DNA of 64,000 nt from an uncultured Aquiluna sp. (GCA_905182225.1 CAJJAJ010000009.1:1-64000); one strand, 5' to 3'. Counted from the first letter of the stretch, positions 23,296 to 34,252 are shown. Notes: generated by a model from the sequence alone, not told the origin. Numbers and translations are program-made.

Positions 23296-24695
23296 TAGGC
23301 CCTCCGATGCGGCGCAAGCTTGCGAAGAGCAACTAGCTGATCTATTACCTGAGAGGAAGAAGTTCCTCCGGCGCCATTCCTTGCTTCAATCGAACCGGAA
23401 ACCTTCAGAACTTTTCTAACTTCAGGCTTTAGGTGCTTAGAAACCTTTGCCAGTTGCTCATCGCTGACCTGATCAAGCTCAAGCTCGTTCGCCTCACAGA
23501 ACTGGACCAACTGACCCGTAATTTCGTGGGCATCCCTGAAAACAACTCCTTGTTTAACTAGCCACTCCGCAACGTCAGTCGCGAGCGAGAAGCCCTTGGG
23601 AGCCAAGAATTCCAGTCGTTCCTTATCAAAGGTCAAAGTAGAGATCATTCCGATAAATGCCGGGAAAATAAGCATCAGGGAGTCAAAAGAGTCGAACATG
23701 GGCTCCTTGTCCTCCTGCAAGTCACGGTTATAACTAAGCGGCAAGCCCTTGAGGGTCGCTAGAAGTCCAGTTAGGTTTCCAATGAGCCTTCCGGATTTAC
23801 CTCTGGTCAATTCGGCAATGTCTGGGTTTTTTTTCTGAGGCATTATCGAGGATCCAGTTGAGAACTCGTCTGCAAGAGTTGCGTACCCGAACTCATAAGA
23901 AACCCAGGCAATCACCTCTTCGCTAATTCTTGAAAGGTCGATCCCGATCAAACTCAAGATGAACACGAACTCCGCAACTAAGTCTCGACTGCTGGTGGAA
24001 TCCATGCTGTTTTCGCTAACACCTTTGAGCCCAAGCTCTTCAGCAACGAGTTTTGGATCCAGACCCAAAGTGCTTCCCGCCAAAGCGCCGGCACCGTAGG
24101 CCGAACGATTCGTTCTTTTCCGCCAATCCTCTAGTCGCTGCAGGTTTCGAACCTGTGGCCAAGCATGTGCCAGCAAATGATGTGAAAGCAAAACCGGCTG
24201 CGCTAGCTGGAAATGTGTCCTGCCGGGCATTGCAACACCAATGTGATTCTCAGCCTGGCTGCAAAGAGCGTCTAGGTAATCCAGAACCTGAGCTTCGATT
24301 GCGTCGGCTGCGTCCAGCATAAAAATCCTAATCAGAGTGGCAATCTGGTCATTGCGTGATCGACCGGCCCTAATCTTTCCGGCAAGCTGAGCTCCGGCTA
24401 TCTGAATAAGCCCGCGTTCAAGAGCCGCATGGACATCCTCTTCGGTTGCCTTTGGTACAAAGGAACCGCCTTCGACTCGCTTGGTTAGCTCAGCAACCGC
24501 CTTGTTCAGGACCGCAAGCTCATCTTTAGTGAGGTACCCTCCGGCATGAAGCGCCACCAGGTGAGCGGAAGTGCCCCTTAGGTCATAGGTCGCAAGGCGC
24601 CAGTCAAAATGAGTCGACTTAGAAAGAGCCGCGAGTGCTTCGCTCGGGCCTCCGGCAAACCGGCCTCCCCAGAGAGAGTCTTTACTTTGCGCCAT
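23295..24695 (-). CDS. argH: Argininosuccinate lyase
   Basis: LWGGRFAGGPSEAL, GSSIMPQKKNPDIAELTRGKSGR signature. Confidence 0.98.
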   Translation of the reverse strand: MAQSKDSLWGGRFAGGPSEALAALSKSTHFDWRLATYDLRGTSAHLVALHAGGYLTKDELAVLNKAVAELTKRVEGGSFVPKATEEDVHAALERGLIQIAGAQLAGKIRAGRSRNDQIATLIRIFMLDAADAIEAQVLDYLDALCSQAENHIGVAMPGRTHFQLAQPVLLSHHLLAHAWPQVRNLQRLEDWRKRTNRSAYGAGALAGSTLGLDPKLVAEELGLKGVSENSMDSTSSRDLVAEFVFILSLIGIDLSRISEEVIAWVSYEFGYATLADEFSTGSSIMPQKKNPDIAELTRGKSGRLIGNLTGLLATLKGLPLSYNRDLQEDKEPMFDSFDSLMLIFPAFIGMISTLTFDKERLEFLAPKGFSLATDVAEWLVKQGVVFRDAHEITGQLVQFCEANELELDQVSDEQLAKVSKHLKPEVRKVLKVSGSIEARNGAGGTSSSQVIDQLVALRKLAPHRRA

Positions 24696-24723
24696 TTCTA
24701 CCCAATTTCCTGTTGTCTAAAGT

Positions 24724-25647
24724 CTAGTTTTGTTCGGCAAGCCAGGCCATCAGGGCCTTCTGGGCATGAAGTCTGTTTTCGGCTTCCTGCCAAACTCTTG
24801 ACTGGCTGCCATCGATAACATCCGCGCTGACTTCAAAGCCACGGTAAGCAGGCAGGCAGTGAAGGAATATTGCGTCTTTTTCTGCCCCGGACATCAAAGC
24901 CGAGTCCACCGTGAAGGCTTGGAACACCAGGGCACGCTCTTGAGCTTGATCCTCCATGCCCATTGATACCCAGGTGTCGGTTACCACGACGTGAGCACCA
25001 GCTACGGCCGCGACTGGATCATTAGACGAGGATATCGTGCCCCCTTGAATAGCAGCAATTTCTCGGGCACGATCCAAGACCGCCGAGTCTGGCCCATAGC
25101 CTTCTGGAGCAGCGATCGAAACGTCCATACCCGCCATGGCGCAGGCAACAAGGTAGCTATTTGCCATGTTGTTATTGGCATCACCGACGTAGGCAAGCTT
25201 TAGGCCCTCGGTTTTCCCGAAGCACTCTTTGATTGTCATCAGATCAGCCAACAACTGACATGGGTGCCAGCTGTCGCTCAGTGCGTTTATAACTGGAACC
25301 GAAGAATTGGCGGCCATTTCATCAAGCCCGGCCTGCAAATACGTCCGCCAAACAATTTGAGCTACTTGGCGCTCTAGAACTCTGGCCGTGTCGGCAACTG
25401 ACTCTTTCTTGCCCAACTGCGAGACACCGCTATCAATGATTAGAGGGATCCCCCCTAGTTCTGCAATACCGACAGCGAATGAAACCCTTGTCCTTGTGGA
25501 GGTCTTATCAAAAATAACCGCCACGGTTTGAGGTCCAGCAAACGGCCTCTCGCTAAATCGGTCCGCCTTTAGCTTGATGGCGCTATCGATAATCTGGGCC
25601 TGCTCGGACGGAGTAATGTCATCGTCCTTTAAAAAGTGCTTGGTCAA
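24724..25647 (-). CDS. argF: Ornithine carbamoyltransferase
   Basis: FDKTSTRTRVSFAVG, HCLPAYRG motifs. Confidence 0.97.
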   Translation of the reverse strand: MTKHFLKDDDITPSEQAQIIDSAIKLKADRFSERPFAGPQTVAVIFDKTSTRTRVSFAVGIAELGGIPLIIDSGVSQLGKKESVADTARVLERQVAQIVWRTYLQAGLDEMAANSSVPVINALSDSWHPCQLLADLMTIKECFGKTEGLKLAYVGDANNNMANSYLVACAMAGMDVSIAAPEGYGPDSAVLDRAREIAAIQGGTISSSNDPVAAVAGAHVVVTDTWVSMGMEDQAQERALVFQAFTVDSALMSGAEKDAIFLHCLPAYRGFEVSADVIDGSQSRVWQEAENRLHAQKALMAWLAEQN

Positions 25648-25654
25648 TTTGTCC

Positions 25655-26542
25655 CTAACTCGTTACCTGGGTACCGACACCGGCTTTTGTGAAGATTTCC
25701 AGCAGGATGCTGTGCGGTTGTCTGCCGTCAATGATGTGAGCCTTTGGAACCCCACCCTGAACCGCGCGCAAGCAGGCTTGCATTTTTGGAATCATCCCAG
25801 ATTCAAGCTTAGGCATCAGCTCGGTTAGCTCCTCCACACTTATCTCGGACAAAAGTGAGTCTAATTCTGGCCAGTTCGCATAGAGACCTGGAACATCAGT
25901 TAGCACCATCAACTTATCGGCACCGAGCGCAATCGCGAGCGCCGATGCAGCTAGGTCAGCATTGACATTTAACAGTTGCCCGGAGTTAGACGGCGCCACA
26001 GAGGAAATAACGGGCACCTTGCCCTGGTCAAGTGCTTGAAGCACTGCTCTTGGATTGACAGTCTTCACTTCACCGACAAGGCCCAAATCGACCTCACCTT
26101 CCGAAGTCTGACCCTTTACCTTCGTGGCCCTAAACAGGGAATCATCTTCGCCGGAGAGAACCACGGTCTGTGCTCCAGATTCCTCAATGAGAGTCGCTAA
26201 GTTTTTAGAGATCTGATTTCTAAGTACGTCTCTAACAACCATCATGGTCTTTTCATCGGTGTAGCGCATTCCAGCCCGAAATTCACTTTCAATTCCAATT
26301 TCAGCGAGCCTGGCAGTTATTTGTGGCCCTCCGCCATGCACCACAACCGGCTTAATGCCCACGAACCGAAGATATGCCATGTCCTGAGCAAATGCCAGCT
26401 GCAGCTGCTCGTCAACCATCGCATTCCCGCCGAATTTCACCACAACTATTCGCCCGTGGAACTCTCGCAGCCAATCCAGCGACTCGATGAGAGTTTCGGC
26501 CTTGAGTCTTGCAAGTGCTTGGTCCGTATTTGCTGGAATCAT
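25655..26542 (-). CDS. argB: Acetylglutamate kinase
   Basis: VVKFGGNAMVDEQL..., VVVHGGGPQI..., LLNVNADLAASALA. Confidence 0.97.
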   Translation of the reverse strand: MIPANTDQALARLKAETLIESLDWLREFHGRIVVVKFGGNAMVDEQLQLAFAQDMAYLRFVGIKPVVVHGGGPQITARLAEIGIESEFRAGMRYTDEKTMMVVRDVLRNQISKNLATLIEESGAQTVVLSGEDDSLFRATKVKGQTSEGEVDLGLVGEVKTVNPRAVLQALDQGKVPVISSVAPSNSGQLLNVNADLAASALAIALGADKLMVLTDVPGLYANWPELDSLLSEISVEELTELMPKLESGMIPKMQACLRAVQGGVPKAHIIDGRQPHSILLEIFTKAGVGTQVTS

Positions 26543-27696
26543 TAGCTTGAGTATGCGCTGTTCTCTTCGACGTAGCTGTGGGTTAGGTCATTGGTAACAA
26601 CCGTAGCGCTGAGGCTACCGGCATGAAGGTCTATAACCACTTGAACCTCTTTACCGCGCAAGTCAACCTTTGAACGATCTTCGGCCGGCTCCCCCTTGGA
26701 AGAAATCAATATGGAGTTGATAGACACGTCTATCCCGTAAGGATCAAATTCTGCTGAAGTTGTTCCGACCGCTGCCAAGATTCTGCCCCAGTTCGGGTCT
26801 TTGCCAAAGATTGCAGCCTTGAACAGGTTGTTGCGAGCTACTGCCCTAGAAACTTCTAGAGCGTCATCCTCGGTCTTGGCGCCTTGCGTGGTGATGTGAA
26901 TGTTGTGACTTGACCCCTCGGCATCATCTAGCAGCTTCAGCGCCAGCTCCTTGCAAAGCTCAGTGAGCAATGCCGTGAACTCTGCTAAGTCCGGCGTTTT
27001 CTGGCTTGCCCCAGAAGACATCAAAGTGACTTGGTCGTTAGTGGACATGCAGCCATCCGAATCAAGTCGATCGAAACTCACTCGGGTGGCAGCCCTGAGG
27101 GCAGTGTCCAGCTGTTCGCCATCCATAACCGCATCGGTGGTGATAACCACGAGCATTGTTGCAAGTCCCGGGGCCAGCATTCCAGCTCCCTTAGCCATCC
27201 CGCCCAGAGCCCAACCGTCAGCACTTGATCTTGATCCAAGCTTTGCGACGGTGTCAGTGGTCATGATTGCGTGAGCCGCGTCTTGTCCACCTGTTTCCGA
27301 AAGCGCTTCGAAGGCCGAGGTTGCCCCGCTCAGTAATTTAGGTCTGTCTAGCTGCTCGCCTATTAGGCCGGTCGAGCAGACCACAATTTCAGCTGCGGGG
27401 AATCCGCTAAGTTCGGCAAGTTTTTCTGCGGTCGCATGCGTCGTTTGAAAACCCTGCGCGCCGGTGTAACAGTTGGCTCCGCCGGAGTTCAAAACGATAG
27501 CTCTGGCCTGTCCACCAGCAACAACCTGCTTGGACCAGAGAATTGGATTTGCAAGACATCGATTTGTTGTGAACACCGCGGCCACGGCACTATTGGGCCC
27601 CTGGTTTACTACAAGGGCAACATCAAGACCGCCACTGGCTTTCAGCCCAGCCGCGACTCCGGAGGCTACGAAGCCCTTAGGGCCGACAACACTCAT
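26542..27696 (-). CDS. argJ: Bifunctional glutamate N-acetyltransferase/ornithine acetyltransferase
   Basis: Self-cleavage region MAKGAGMLAPGLATMLVVITTDA; start MSVVGPKGF at ATGA overlap with argC. Confidence 0.96.
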   Translation of the reverse strand: MSVVGPKGFVASGVAAGLKASGGLDVALVVNQGPNSAVAAVFTTNRCLANPILWSKQVVAGGQARAIVLNSGGANCYTGAQGFQTTHATAEKLAELSGFPAAEIVVCSTGLIGEQLDRPKLLSGATSAFEALSETGGQDAAHAIMTTDTVAKLGSRSSADGWALGGMAKGAGMLAPGLATMLVVITTDAVMDGEQLDTALRAATRVSFDRLDSDGCMSTNDQVTLMSSGASQKTPDLAEFTALLTELCKELALKLLDDAEGSSHNIHITTQGAKTEDDALEVSRAVARNNLFKAAIFGKDPNWGRILAAVGTTSAEFDPYGIDVSINSILISSKGEPAEDRSKVDLRGKEVQVVIDLHAGSLSATVVTNDLTHSYVEENSAYSS

Positions 27697-28739
27697 GGAG
27701 CGACCCCAATCGAGCTCAAGCCAACCTGCTCCGTCAATCCAAGAGCAATGTTCATGCACTGAATGGCGGCGCCAGCTGTCCCTTTGACCAAATTATCGAT
27801 CGCGCTCACCACAATAACTTTCTGCGCGTGCTCATCAAAAGCAAGAGAAATCTGGGCGTTATTCGTGCCCAATACGCTAGCGGTTCTCGGCAGCTGACCC
27901 TCCGGAAGTAGCTGGACAAAACTTTCGTCCCCGTAGGCGCTCTGATACACATCTCGGAGATGCTCCAGTGAAAAACGACTAGAGGGCTTTGCAGTATTAA
28001 CGGCCAAAATTCCCCTGGACATCGGGACCAGAACCGGAGTCATCGACACTGTCACCGGCTTGTCAGCTGCCAACGACAGGTTCTGCTCAATCTCCGGAGT
28101 GTGTCGATGAGCTCCCCCCACCCCGTAGGCTCTCGCAGATCCAAGAACCTCGGCTGCCAATAGGTCAATGCTGCTTGCTTTTCCAGCTCCAGAGGTTCCA
28201 ACCGATAGTACTGAGACGATGTCATCTGGTTCGATAAGCCCCGCTGCCAGCGCCGGTGCCAATGCAAGCGAAACCGCTGTAACGTTACAGCCCGGTATCG
28301 CTAAGCGCCTAACTTCACGAAGTTCAGTCCTGAGTTTGCCTCCGGTTGCCAGAGTTAGCTCCGGGAGGCCGTAGGGCCATGAGCCGGCGTGAGTAGTTTG
28401 GTAATAAGTTTCCCAAGCGGCTGCGTCTTGCAATCTAAAATCAGCTCCGCAGTCAATCACCATGACGTGGGTAGGAAGCTGCGCTGCCAGTTCCGCACTT
28501 TTGGTGTGCGGCAAGGCTAGAAATACAACTTCGTGTCCCGCCAGATTCTCAACCGAAGTTTCTACTAAAACGCGATCGGCAAATTCTGGGATATGGGGCT
28601 GGAGCTGGCCGAGGCTTTGACCAACATTGCTGTGGCCAGTGACGGCTCCAAGGTCGAGCATCGGATGCGCTGCTATTAGGCGCAAAAGCTCTCCGCCAAC
28701 GTATCCACTTGCTCCAGCAACTGCCACCTGAATAGTCAT
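27693..28739 (-). CDS. argC: N-acetyl-gamma-glutamyl-phosphate reductase
   Basis: AGASGYVGGELLRLIAAHP, AIPGCNVTAVSLAL catalytic Cys region. Confidence 0.97.
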   Translation of the reverse strand: MTIQVAVAGASGYVGGELLRLIAAHPMLDLGAVTGHSNVGQSLGQLQPHIPEFADRVLVETSVENLAGHEVVFLALPHTKSAELAAQLPTHVMVIDCGADFRLQDAAAWETYYQTTHAGSWPYGLPELTLATGGKLRTELREVRRLAIPGCNVTAVSLALAPALAAGLIEPDDIVSVLSVGTSGAGKASSIDLLAAEVLGSARAYGVGGAHRHTPEIEQNLSLAADKPVTVSMTPVLVPMSRGILAVNTAKPSSRFSLEHLRDVYQSAYGDESFVQLLPEGQLPRTASVLGTNNAQISLAFDEHAQKVIVVSAIDNLVKGTAGAAIQCMNIALGLTEQVGLSSIGVAP

Positions 28740-31220
28740 TTAGCCCCTTAGAGTTGCGCCGAATTGTTGGTTTGCAAGCTCCACAGCCTGGTCCCTGGCT
28801 GCAGTAGCCTCCGCTTGGGTAAGAGTGCGATCATGCGCTCGAAACAGCAGTGAGAAAGTCAGGGATTTTTGGTCAGCGTCTAAACCTTTACCCCGGTAGT
28901 CATCAACCAAGCGGATTTCTTCTAGAAGACCTCCGGCGCCGGTAACGATGCTCTTGATCAAATCGGCAGCACTGACCTGAAAATCGACCACGAGAGAAAG
29001 ATCCTGCGTCAGGAAAGTCATAACACCGAGCTCCTGTGCCTGAACCAAATCTGGAGCCACAGCGAAAATTTCATCCAGATTCAACTCAAAAACCCCAACG
29101 GACCTGGGTAGGTGATTTTGTGAAGCTAGCTCTGGGTGAACTTCGCCGACAAATCCCACCACTTTTCCAGCCACCAACACATTCGCGGCCCGTCCCGGGT
29201 GAAGGCCGGCAATCTCAAGTTGCTCTAGCTCAAAAGAAACAGCAGCCTGCTGCATGACTATATCTACTGCGCCCAAGGCCTGAGGATAGCCTGCCGGTAT
29301 CGAGTGCTGCCCTGGGCTTTGAGGTAACCAGTTGCCCGCGAGCAGACCAGAAACCAACCTCGGCTGCCCTGGTATTGCAGCCTTAAGCGCGGCCAGAGTT
29401 GCTTCCGAGGGTCGCTCATTACCCGCGGGCAAAGCGGTCACGGCACTGCCGCCATTTGGCAGAAATACCGAACCCTCTTCTAGTAAAGCTATGTCGGTGG
29501 ATCCGCGAGAAATGTTTCTGGCGGCAGCGGCAATCAACCCCGGAACCAATGACGTTCTCAAGAAACTCGCCTCAGACTGCATAGGGTTTTCAAGCTCTAC
29601 AGCGCTAACCGAACCCATCCAGCCGTTTTGTTCAGCAGAGACAAATGGATAGTTCAGAACCTCGACGAATCCAGCGCCAGTGAGTCCTGATAGCACCCGG
29701 CGGCGAAGTTTCTGCCTTGATGTGAGGCCACGCCCCGGAGGTGCAACCGGCAGCCTGGCTGGAATTTTGTCGTATCCGATAAGCCTTGCGACCTCTTCAA
29801 CCAAGTCAGTCTTATGAGTAATGTCAGGACGCCAGCTGGGCACAATGACCTGAACGAGATCTTCGATTTTGGTAACCGAGCAGCCGATCTCCTCGAGGCT
29901 TGCAATCACTTGGTCTGCTGAGTACTCAACACCCACCAATTGGCCCGGATAGTCAAGTTTCATCTCGATTGCTGTGGGTTCAAACACGCTTGCGTATTCG
30001 GCACCGAGACCGCTAAGGCTTCCGGAGGCAAGCTCGGTCAATAACCCCGCTGCCCTTGAGGCCGCAGCTCTAGAGATGGAACTGTCTACTCCACGCTCAA
30101 ACCGCTTCGACGCTTCGGACGGCAGTTTGTGGCGCCTAGCGCTTCTTGCAATCGAGATCGGATCGAAAATCGCCGCCTCTATAAGAACCGACTTAGTGCT
30201 CGCACCAACTTCGGTCCGGGCACCACCCATCACGCCGGCGATTCCTATTGGGCCCTGTTCATCACAGATTAGCAAGTCTTCTTCGTGAAGCTTTCTGGTT
30301 TTTTGATCCAGTGTTACGAGCTCTTCGCCGGCCTTTGCTCGGCGAACGCTTATGCCCCCAACTAGCTTGTCAAGATCGTAAGCGTGCAGTGGCTGACCGA
30401 GCTCGAGCATCGCATAGTTCGTGATGTCCACCGCAATTGAGATCGAGCGCATACCGGCAAGCTTGAGACGGCTTACCATCCAATCCGGAACCTTCGCCTC
30501 AGCGTCCAGGCCAGAAACTCCAACCAGGACAAACTGACTGCAGCCAGCCTTACCGTGAACGGGGGCACTGTCCTTGACTTCGAGCGTAAAGCCTGAGCCC
30601 ATTACCGGATCAATGGAGAGAACCGGGTCTTGAAACTTCACTCCGGTCGCATGCGAATACTCTCTTGCGATTCCTCTTATGGAAAGGCAGTAACCACGGT
30701 CCGGAGTCACGTTCACCTCTGCGGCAGACTCATCCAAGCCCAGCAGTGTGATTGCATCGAGCCCAATTTCAGGGTCCAGGCCTATAGAGCTGAGGACAAG
30801 AATTCCTTCGTGCTCATCTCCCAGCCCAAGCTCTCTGGAAGACGCAATCATTCCATCGGACACATGTCCGTAGGTTTTTCTAGCTGCAATCTCGAACCCT
30901 CCGGGCAAAACCGCACCTGGCAGGCTTACTACAACCTTGTCTCCTGCCACGAAATTAGCTGCACCACAGACGATGCCCCTGATCTCTTCGTCGCCGCTGG
31001 TTGCAACTCGGACTTGGCACCAACGAATAGTTTTCCCATTTTTCTGCTCTTCAGCCTCGAAGGACAGCACTTCCCCAGCGACCACCGGTCCGGAAATGTC
31101 CCCACCATGGGAGCCTTCTTCTTCGAGGCCAACTTTCACGAGTTCAGCCATCACGTCATTCGGGGTGACTTTAGAACCAAGCTCAACCATTTCGCCGAGC
31201 CAGCCAAGTGGAATTCTCAT
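28740..31220 (-). CDS. pheT: Phenylalanyl-tRNA synthetase beta subunit
   Basis: 826 aa with N-terminal tRNA-binding domain, B3/B4, B5 and C-terminal FDX-ACB domains; follows pheS. Confidence 0.97.
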   Translation of the reverse strand: MRIPLGWLGEMVELGSKVTPNDVMAELVKVGLEEEGSHGGDISGPVVAGEVLSFEAEEQKNGKTIRWCQVRVATSGDEEIRGIVCGAANFVAGDKVVVSLPGAVLPGGFEIAARKTYGHVSDGMIASSRELGLGDEHEGILVLSSIGLDPEIGLDAITLLGLDESAAEVNVTPDRGYCLSIRGIAREYSHATGVKFQDPVLSIDPVMGSGFTLEVKDSAPVHGKAGCSQFVLVGVSGLDAEAKVPDWMVSRLKLAGMRSISIAVDITNYAMLELGQPLHAYDLDKLVGGISVRRAKAGEELVTLDQKTRKLHEEDLLICDEQGPIGIAGVMGGARTEVGASTKSVLIEAAIFDPISIARSARRHKLPSEASKRFERGVDSSISRAAASRAAGLLTELASGSLSGLGAEYASVFEPTAIEMKLDYPGQLVGVEYSADQVIASLEEIGCSVTKIEDLVQVIVPSWRPDITHKTDLVEEVARLIGYDKIPARLPVAPPGRGLTSRQKLRRRVLSGLTGAGFVEVLNYPFVSAEQNGWMGSVSAVELENPMQSEASFLRTSLVPGLIAAAARNISRGSTDIALLEEGSVFLPNGGSAVTALPAGNERPSEATLAALKAAIPGQPRLVSGLLAGNWLPQSPGQHSIPAGYPQALGAVDIVMQQAAVSFELEQLEIAGLHPGRAANVLVAGKVVGFVGEVHPELASQNHLPRSVGVFELNLDEIFAVAPDLVQAQELGVMTFLTQDLSLVVDFQVSAADLIKSIVTGAGGLLEEIRLVDDYRGKGLDADQKSLTFSLLFRAHDRTLTQAEATAARDQAVELANQQFGATLRG

Positions 31221-32261
31221 CTAGATCACCGATCCAAACTGAGCGCTAAAACGAACATCGGCTTCGACCATGTCGTGCATGTCTTTCACGCCGTTTCTAA
31301 ACATCAAAGTTCTTTCAATACCCATCCCGAAAGCGAATCCGGAATAGACCTCGGGATCAATTCCTGCGGCGAGCAACACGTTTGGATTGACCATGCCGCA
31401 GCCACCCCACTCGACCCACCTAGGACCGCCTTTGGCATCCGGATGCCAAACATCCAGTTCTGCAGAAGGCTCAGTGAAAGGGAAAAAACTCGGCCTCAAT
31501 CTGATTTTGGCCTCATCGCCAAACATCACTCTTGCAAAGTGCTCCAAAGTTCCCCGAAGGTCGGCCATGGTCAGGCCCTTATCGATCGCCAAACCCTCCA
31601 CCTGATGGAAAACCGGAGTGTGGGTTGCATCTAACTCATCGGTTCTAAAGACTCTGCCCGGGCACAGCACATAAACCGGTAGTTCACGCTCGAGCAAGGA
31701 TCTAACCTGAACAGGAGAGGTGTGAGTCCGCAAGAGTAGGTGATTCTCAACTGGTTTCACAAAGAAAGTGTCTTGCATTGCCCTGGCTGGGTGGTCGGGG
31801 TGGAAATTTAAGGCGTCGAAATTAAACCATTCGTTTTCAAGCTCGGGGCCATCGGCTATCTCCCAGCCCATGCCAACGAATACATCGCTGACCTGGTCCA
31901 TCAAAAGAGACAACGGGTGCCTTGCGCCAAGATTTATAAACTTTGGTGCCGCAGTCATATCAACTTTTTCGCTGGCAAGCGCCTCGTTAGCCGCTAGCGA
32001 CTCAAGCTTGACCTCTTTTTCCTGAAACGCATGATTTAGCTGCGCCCTAGCCCCTCCAACTAATTTGCCAGCCTCAGCCTTTTGCTCATTGCGCACTGAC
32101 TTGATCAAAGCATTTAGCCTGCTAATCGGGGAGTTCTCTCCGACAATCTGGGCCTTCTGGCTTCTTAGGGTTGCCGCGTCTTCCACGACCGCCAAAGCGC
32201 TTAGGGACTCTTGCAGCGCCTGGGCTACTACTTCGGGAGTTAATTTCTCTGACATCACCAC
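31221..32261 (-). CDS. pheS: Phenylalanyl-tRNA synthetase alpha subunit
   Basis: HPARAMQDTFFV, GFAFGMGIERTLMFRNGVKDMHDM class II motifs. Confidence 0.97.
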   Translation of the reverse strand: MVMSEKLTPEVVAQALQESLSALAVVEDAATLRSQKAQIVGENSPISRLNALIKSVRNEQKAEAGKLVGGARAQLNHAFQEKEVKLESLAANEALASEKVDMTAAPKFINLGARHPLSLLMDQVSDVFVGMGWEIADGPELENEWFNFDALNFHPDHPARAMQDTFFVKPVENHLLLRTHTSPVQVRSLLERELPVYVLCPGRVFRTDELDATHTPVFHQVEGLAIDKGLTMADLRGTLEHFARVMFGDEAKIRLRPSFFPFTEPSAELDVWHPDAKGGPRWVEWGGCGMVNPNVLLAAGIDPEVYSGFAFGMGIERTLMFRNGVKDMHDMVEADVRFSAQFGSVI

Positions 32262-32265
32262 AAGT

Positions 32266-33066
32266 TTAGCGATTAGTGTGCTGAGCGACCGCAGTGAGAT
32301 AAAGGCAAATTGAAGCCGCTGTTCCTAAATTCAATGATTCGGCGGCACCATAAATAGGCAAAGACATGTTCTTATCCGCTTTTTTGGCAACCTCGTCGGT
32401 AACACCATGAGCTTCATTTCCAAAAACCCAAGCGGTTGGCTTTGCCATTTCCGCAACAGAAACTGCGGTCACATCTTGACCCGAAGAGCTAGAAGAAAAT
32501 ACTTGAATGCCGGACGCCTTTATCTTGCTAATCGCCTCAACTAAATCTTGATCTACGACGATAGGTACATTCAGAATGCTCCCTGCGGTTGACCTAACGA
32601 CCTTCGGGTTATAAACATCCACCGAGTCGGGGCTGAGAACAACAGCGTCGGCGCCGGCTGCGTCAGCGGCCCGTATTATCGAGCCGAGATTACCGGGGTC
32701 TCGCCCTTGATCGATAAGTGCCAGCAAAACCGGCCCTGTCGAAAGAAGCTGGTCAAGCTCGATGTCCAAATGATGGACGACTGCCACAACACCCTGAGGC
32801 GTTCTGGTGTCGGAAATTTTGCTCATGACTTCGTCGGAGACTTCTTCGATAGCAACACCCAGATCGGATAGTTCAGCCAAGATTTCACGATAACGATCCC
32901 AAGCCGAGGCAGTCACGAAGACCTCCTCAATTAAACGGGGAGATTTCTCTAGCTCTTTTAGGCCCTGTGGCCCTTCAAGCAAAAAGAGCCCAGTTTCATA
33001 CCGGGCGTCTTTTTGGTTCAGTCGAACAATCCCCTTGACCCTGTTGGATCTGGGATCATCCAACAT
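32266..33066 (-). CDS. TrmH/SpoU family RNA 2'-O-methyltransferase
   Basis: DQGRDPGNLGSIIRAADAAGADAVVLS, WVFGNEAHGV, SLNLGTAASICLY motifs. Confidence 0.93.
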   Translation of the reverse strand: MLDDPRSNRVKGIVRLNQKDARYETGLFLLEGPQGLKELEKSPRLIEEVFVTASAWDRYREILAELSDLGVAIEEVSDEVMSKISDTRTPQGVVAVVHHLDIELDQLLSTGPVLLALIDQGRDPGNLGSIIRAADAAGADAVVLSPDSVDVYNPKVVRSTAGSILNVPIVVDQDLVEAISKIKASGIQVFSSSSSGQDVTAVSVAEMAKPTAWVFGNEAHGVTDEVAKKADKNMSLPIYGAAESLNLGTAASICLYLTAVAQHTNR

Positions 33067-33449
33067 TAGCTAGCCTTTGGAGCGTTCACGTCCTTTGGCA
33101 ATGCTGCCTTCGCCGAGGCAACCAAGGTTGCAAAAGACTTAGGGTCATGAATTGCCATGTCGGACAAAATTCTGCGGTCTACCTCAATACCAGCGAGGTT
33201 TAGCCCCTGGATGAAGCGGTTATAAGTCATACCGTTTAGACGAGCCGCAGCGTTGATTCGCTGAATCCATAGTCTGCGGAAATCACCCTTGCGCTTGCGA
33301 CGATCGTTGTATGCGTAGACAAGCGAGTGCAGCAACTGCTGCTTGGCCTGACGATACAGTCTCGAGCGTTGTCCGCGGTAACCCTTGGCGCGCTCTAGAG
33401 CAACTCTGCGCTTTTTGTGCGAGTTGACAGCATTTTTTACTCTTGCCAT
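33066..33449 (-). CDS. rplT: 50S ribosomal protein L20
   Basis: [38 protein letters not shown]. Confidence 0.98.
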   Translation of the reverse strand: MARVKNAVNSHKKRRVALERAKGYRGQRSRLYRQAKQQLLHSLVYAYNDRRKRKGDFRRLWIQRINAAARLNGMTYNRFIQGLNLAGIEVDRRILSDMAIHDPKSFATLVASAKAALPKDVNAPKAS

Positions 33450-33473
33450 TTTCTTACTCCTTCTTAGTCAGCC

Positions 33474-33668
33474 CTAGCGGCCGAGCTGCCTTTTAAGCTT
33501 CTTGAAATCTGCTGGCGAAACGACCTGGTCAGCATTCAGGCGACGCTTGCGCCTGGAGGACATGTGCTCCTGGTTGTGTCGCATGTTGATCTGTTGCTTC
33601 ATCAGCTTGCCGCTGCCAGTAAAGCGGAAACGCTTTTTGGCGCCCGAATGGGTCTTCATCTTCGGCAT
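33474..33668 (-). CDS. rpmI: 50S ribosomal protein L35
   Basis: [21 protein letters not shown]. Confidence 0.98.
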   Translation of the reverse strand: MPKMKTHSGAKKRFRFTGSGKLMKQQINMRHNQEHMSSRRKRRLNADQVVSPADFKKLKRQLGR

Positions 33669-33679
33669 GAGCTCTCCTT

Positions 33680-34252
33680 TTAGTTCTCTTGCTCCACAGC
33701 AGGCTTCTGCTGTGCCTTTTTAGCCTCTGCTCGAGCTTCGGCCTTGTTCTTGAGTGGACCTATAACCATGACCATGCTTCGGCCATCGATTGATGGATTC
33801 GACTCAACTGTTCCAAATTCGGTAACTTGGTCAGCTAAATTCCTTAGTAACTTGACACCCATTTCGGGTCGAGACTGCTCTCTACCGCGAAACACAACCA
33901 TTACCTTGACTTTGTCGCCGGCCTTGAGGAACTTTCGAACCTGTCCTGCCTTCGTTTCATAATCATGGCTATCAATCTTCAAACCAAATCGAACAGTCTT
34001 CAAAACTGTGTTGACCTGGTTCTTGCGAGCCTCACGGACCTTTTGGGCAGCTTCATACTTGAACTTGCCGTAATCCATAATCTTGCATACAGGAGGGCTT
34101 GAGCCTGGCGAAACCTCGACTAGGTCAAGGTCGGCCTCTCTTGCCAACTTGAGTGCTTGATCAATATCAACAACGCCAACTTGCTCTCCAGCTGGTCCCA
34201 CAAGACGAACCTGTGCCACCCGAATACGCTCATTAATGCGAGGATCGCTGAT
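33680..34252 (-). CDS. infC: Translation initiation factor IF-3, likely non-canonical ATC (or ATT) start
   Basis: Reading frame extends upstream of the GTG at 34219 as (I)[43 protein letters not shown] with AGGAG 5 nt before ATC. Confidence 0.88.
   Translation of the reverse strand: MSDPRINERIRVAQVRLVGPAGEQVGVVDIDQALKLAREADLDLVEVSPGSSPPVCKIMDYGKFKYEAAQKVREARKNQVNTVLKTVRFGLKIDSHDYETKAGQVRKFLKAGDKVKVMVVFRGREQSRPEMGVKLLRNLADQVTEFGTVESNPSIDGRSMVMVIGPLKNKAEARAEAKKAQQKPAVEQEN

Noticed and set aside
30630-31634. 334-aa plus-strand ORF
   Set aside because: Antisense to pheT/pheS; composition is typical of the complementary strand of real genes.
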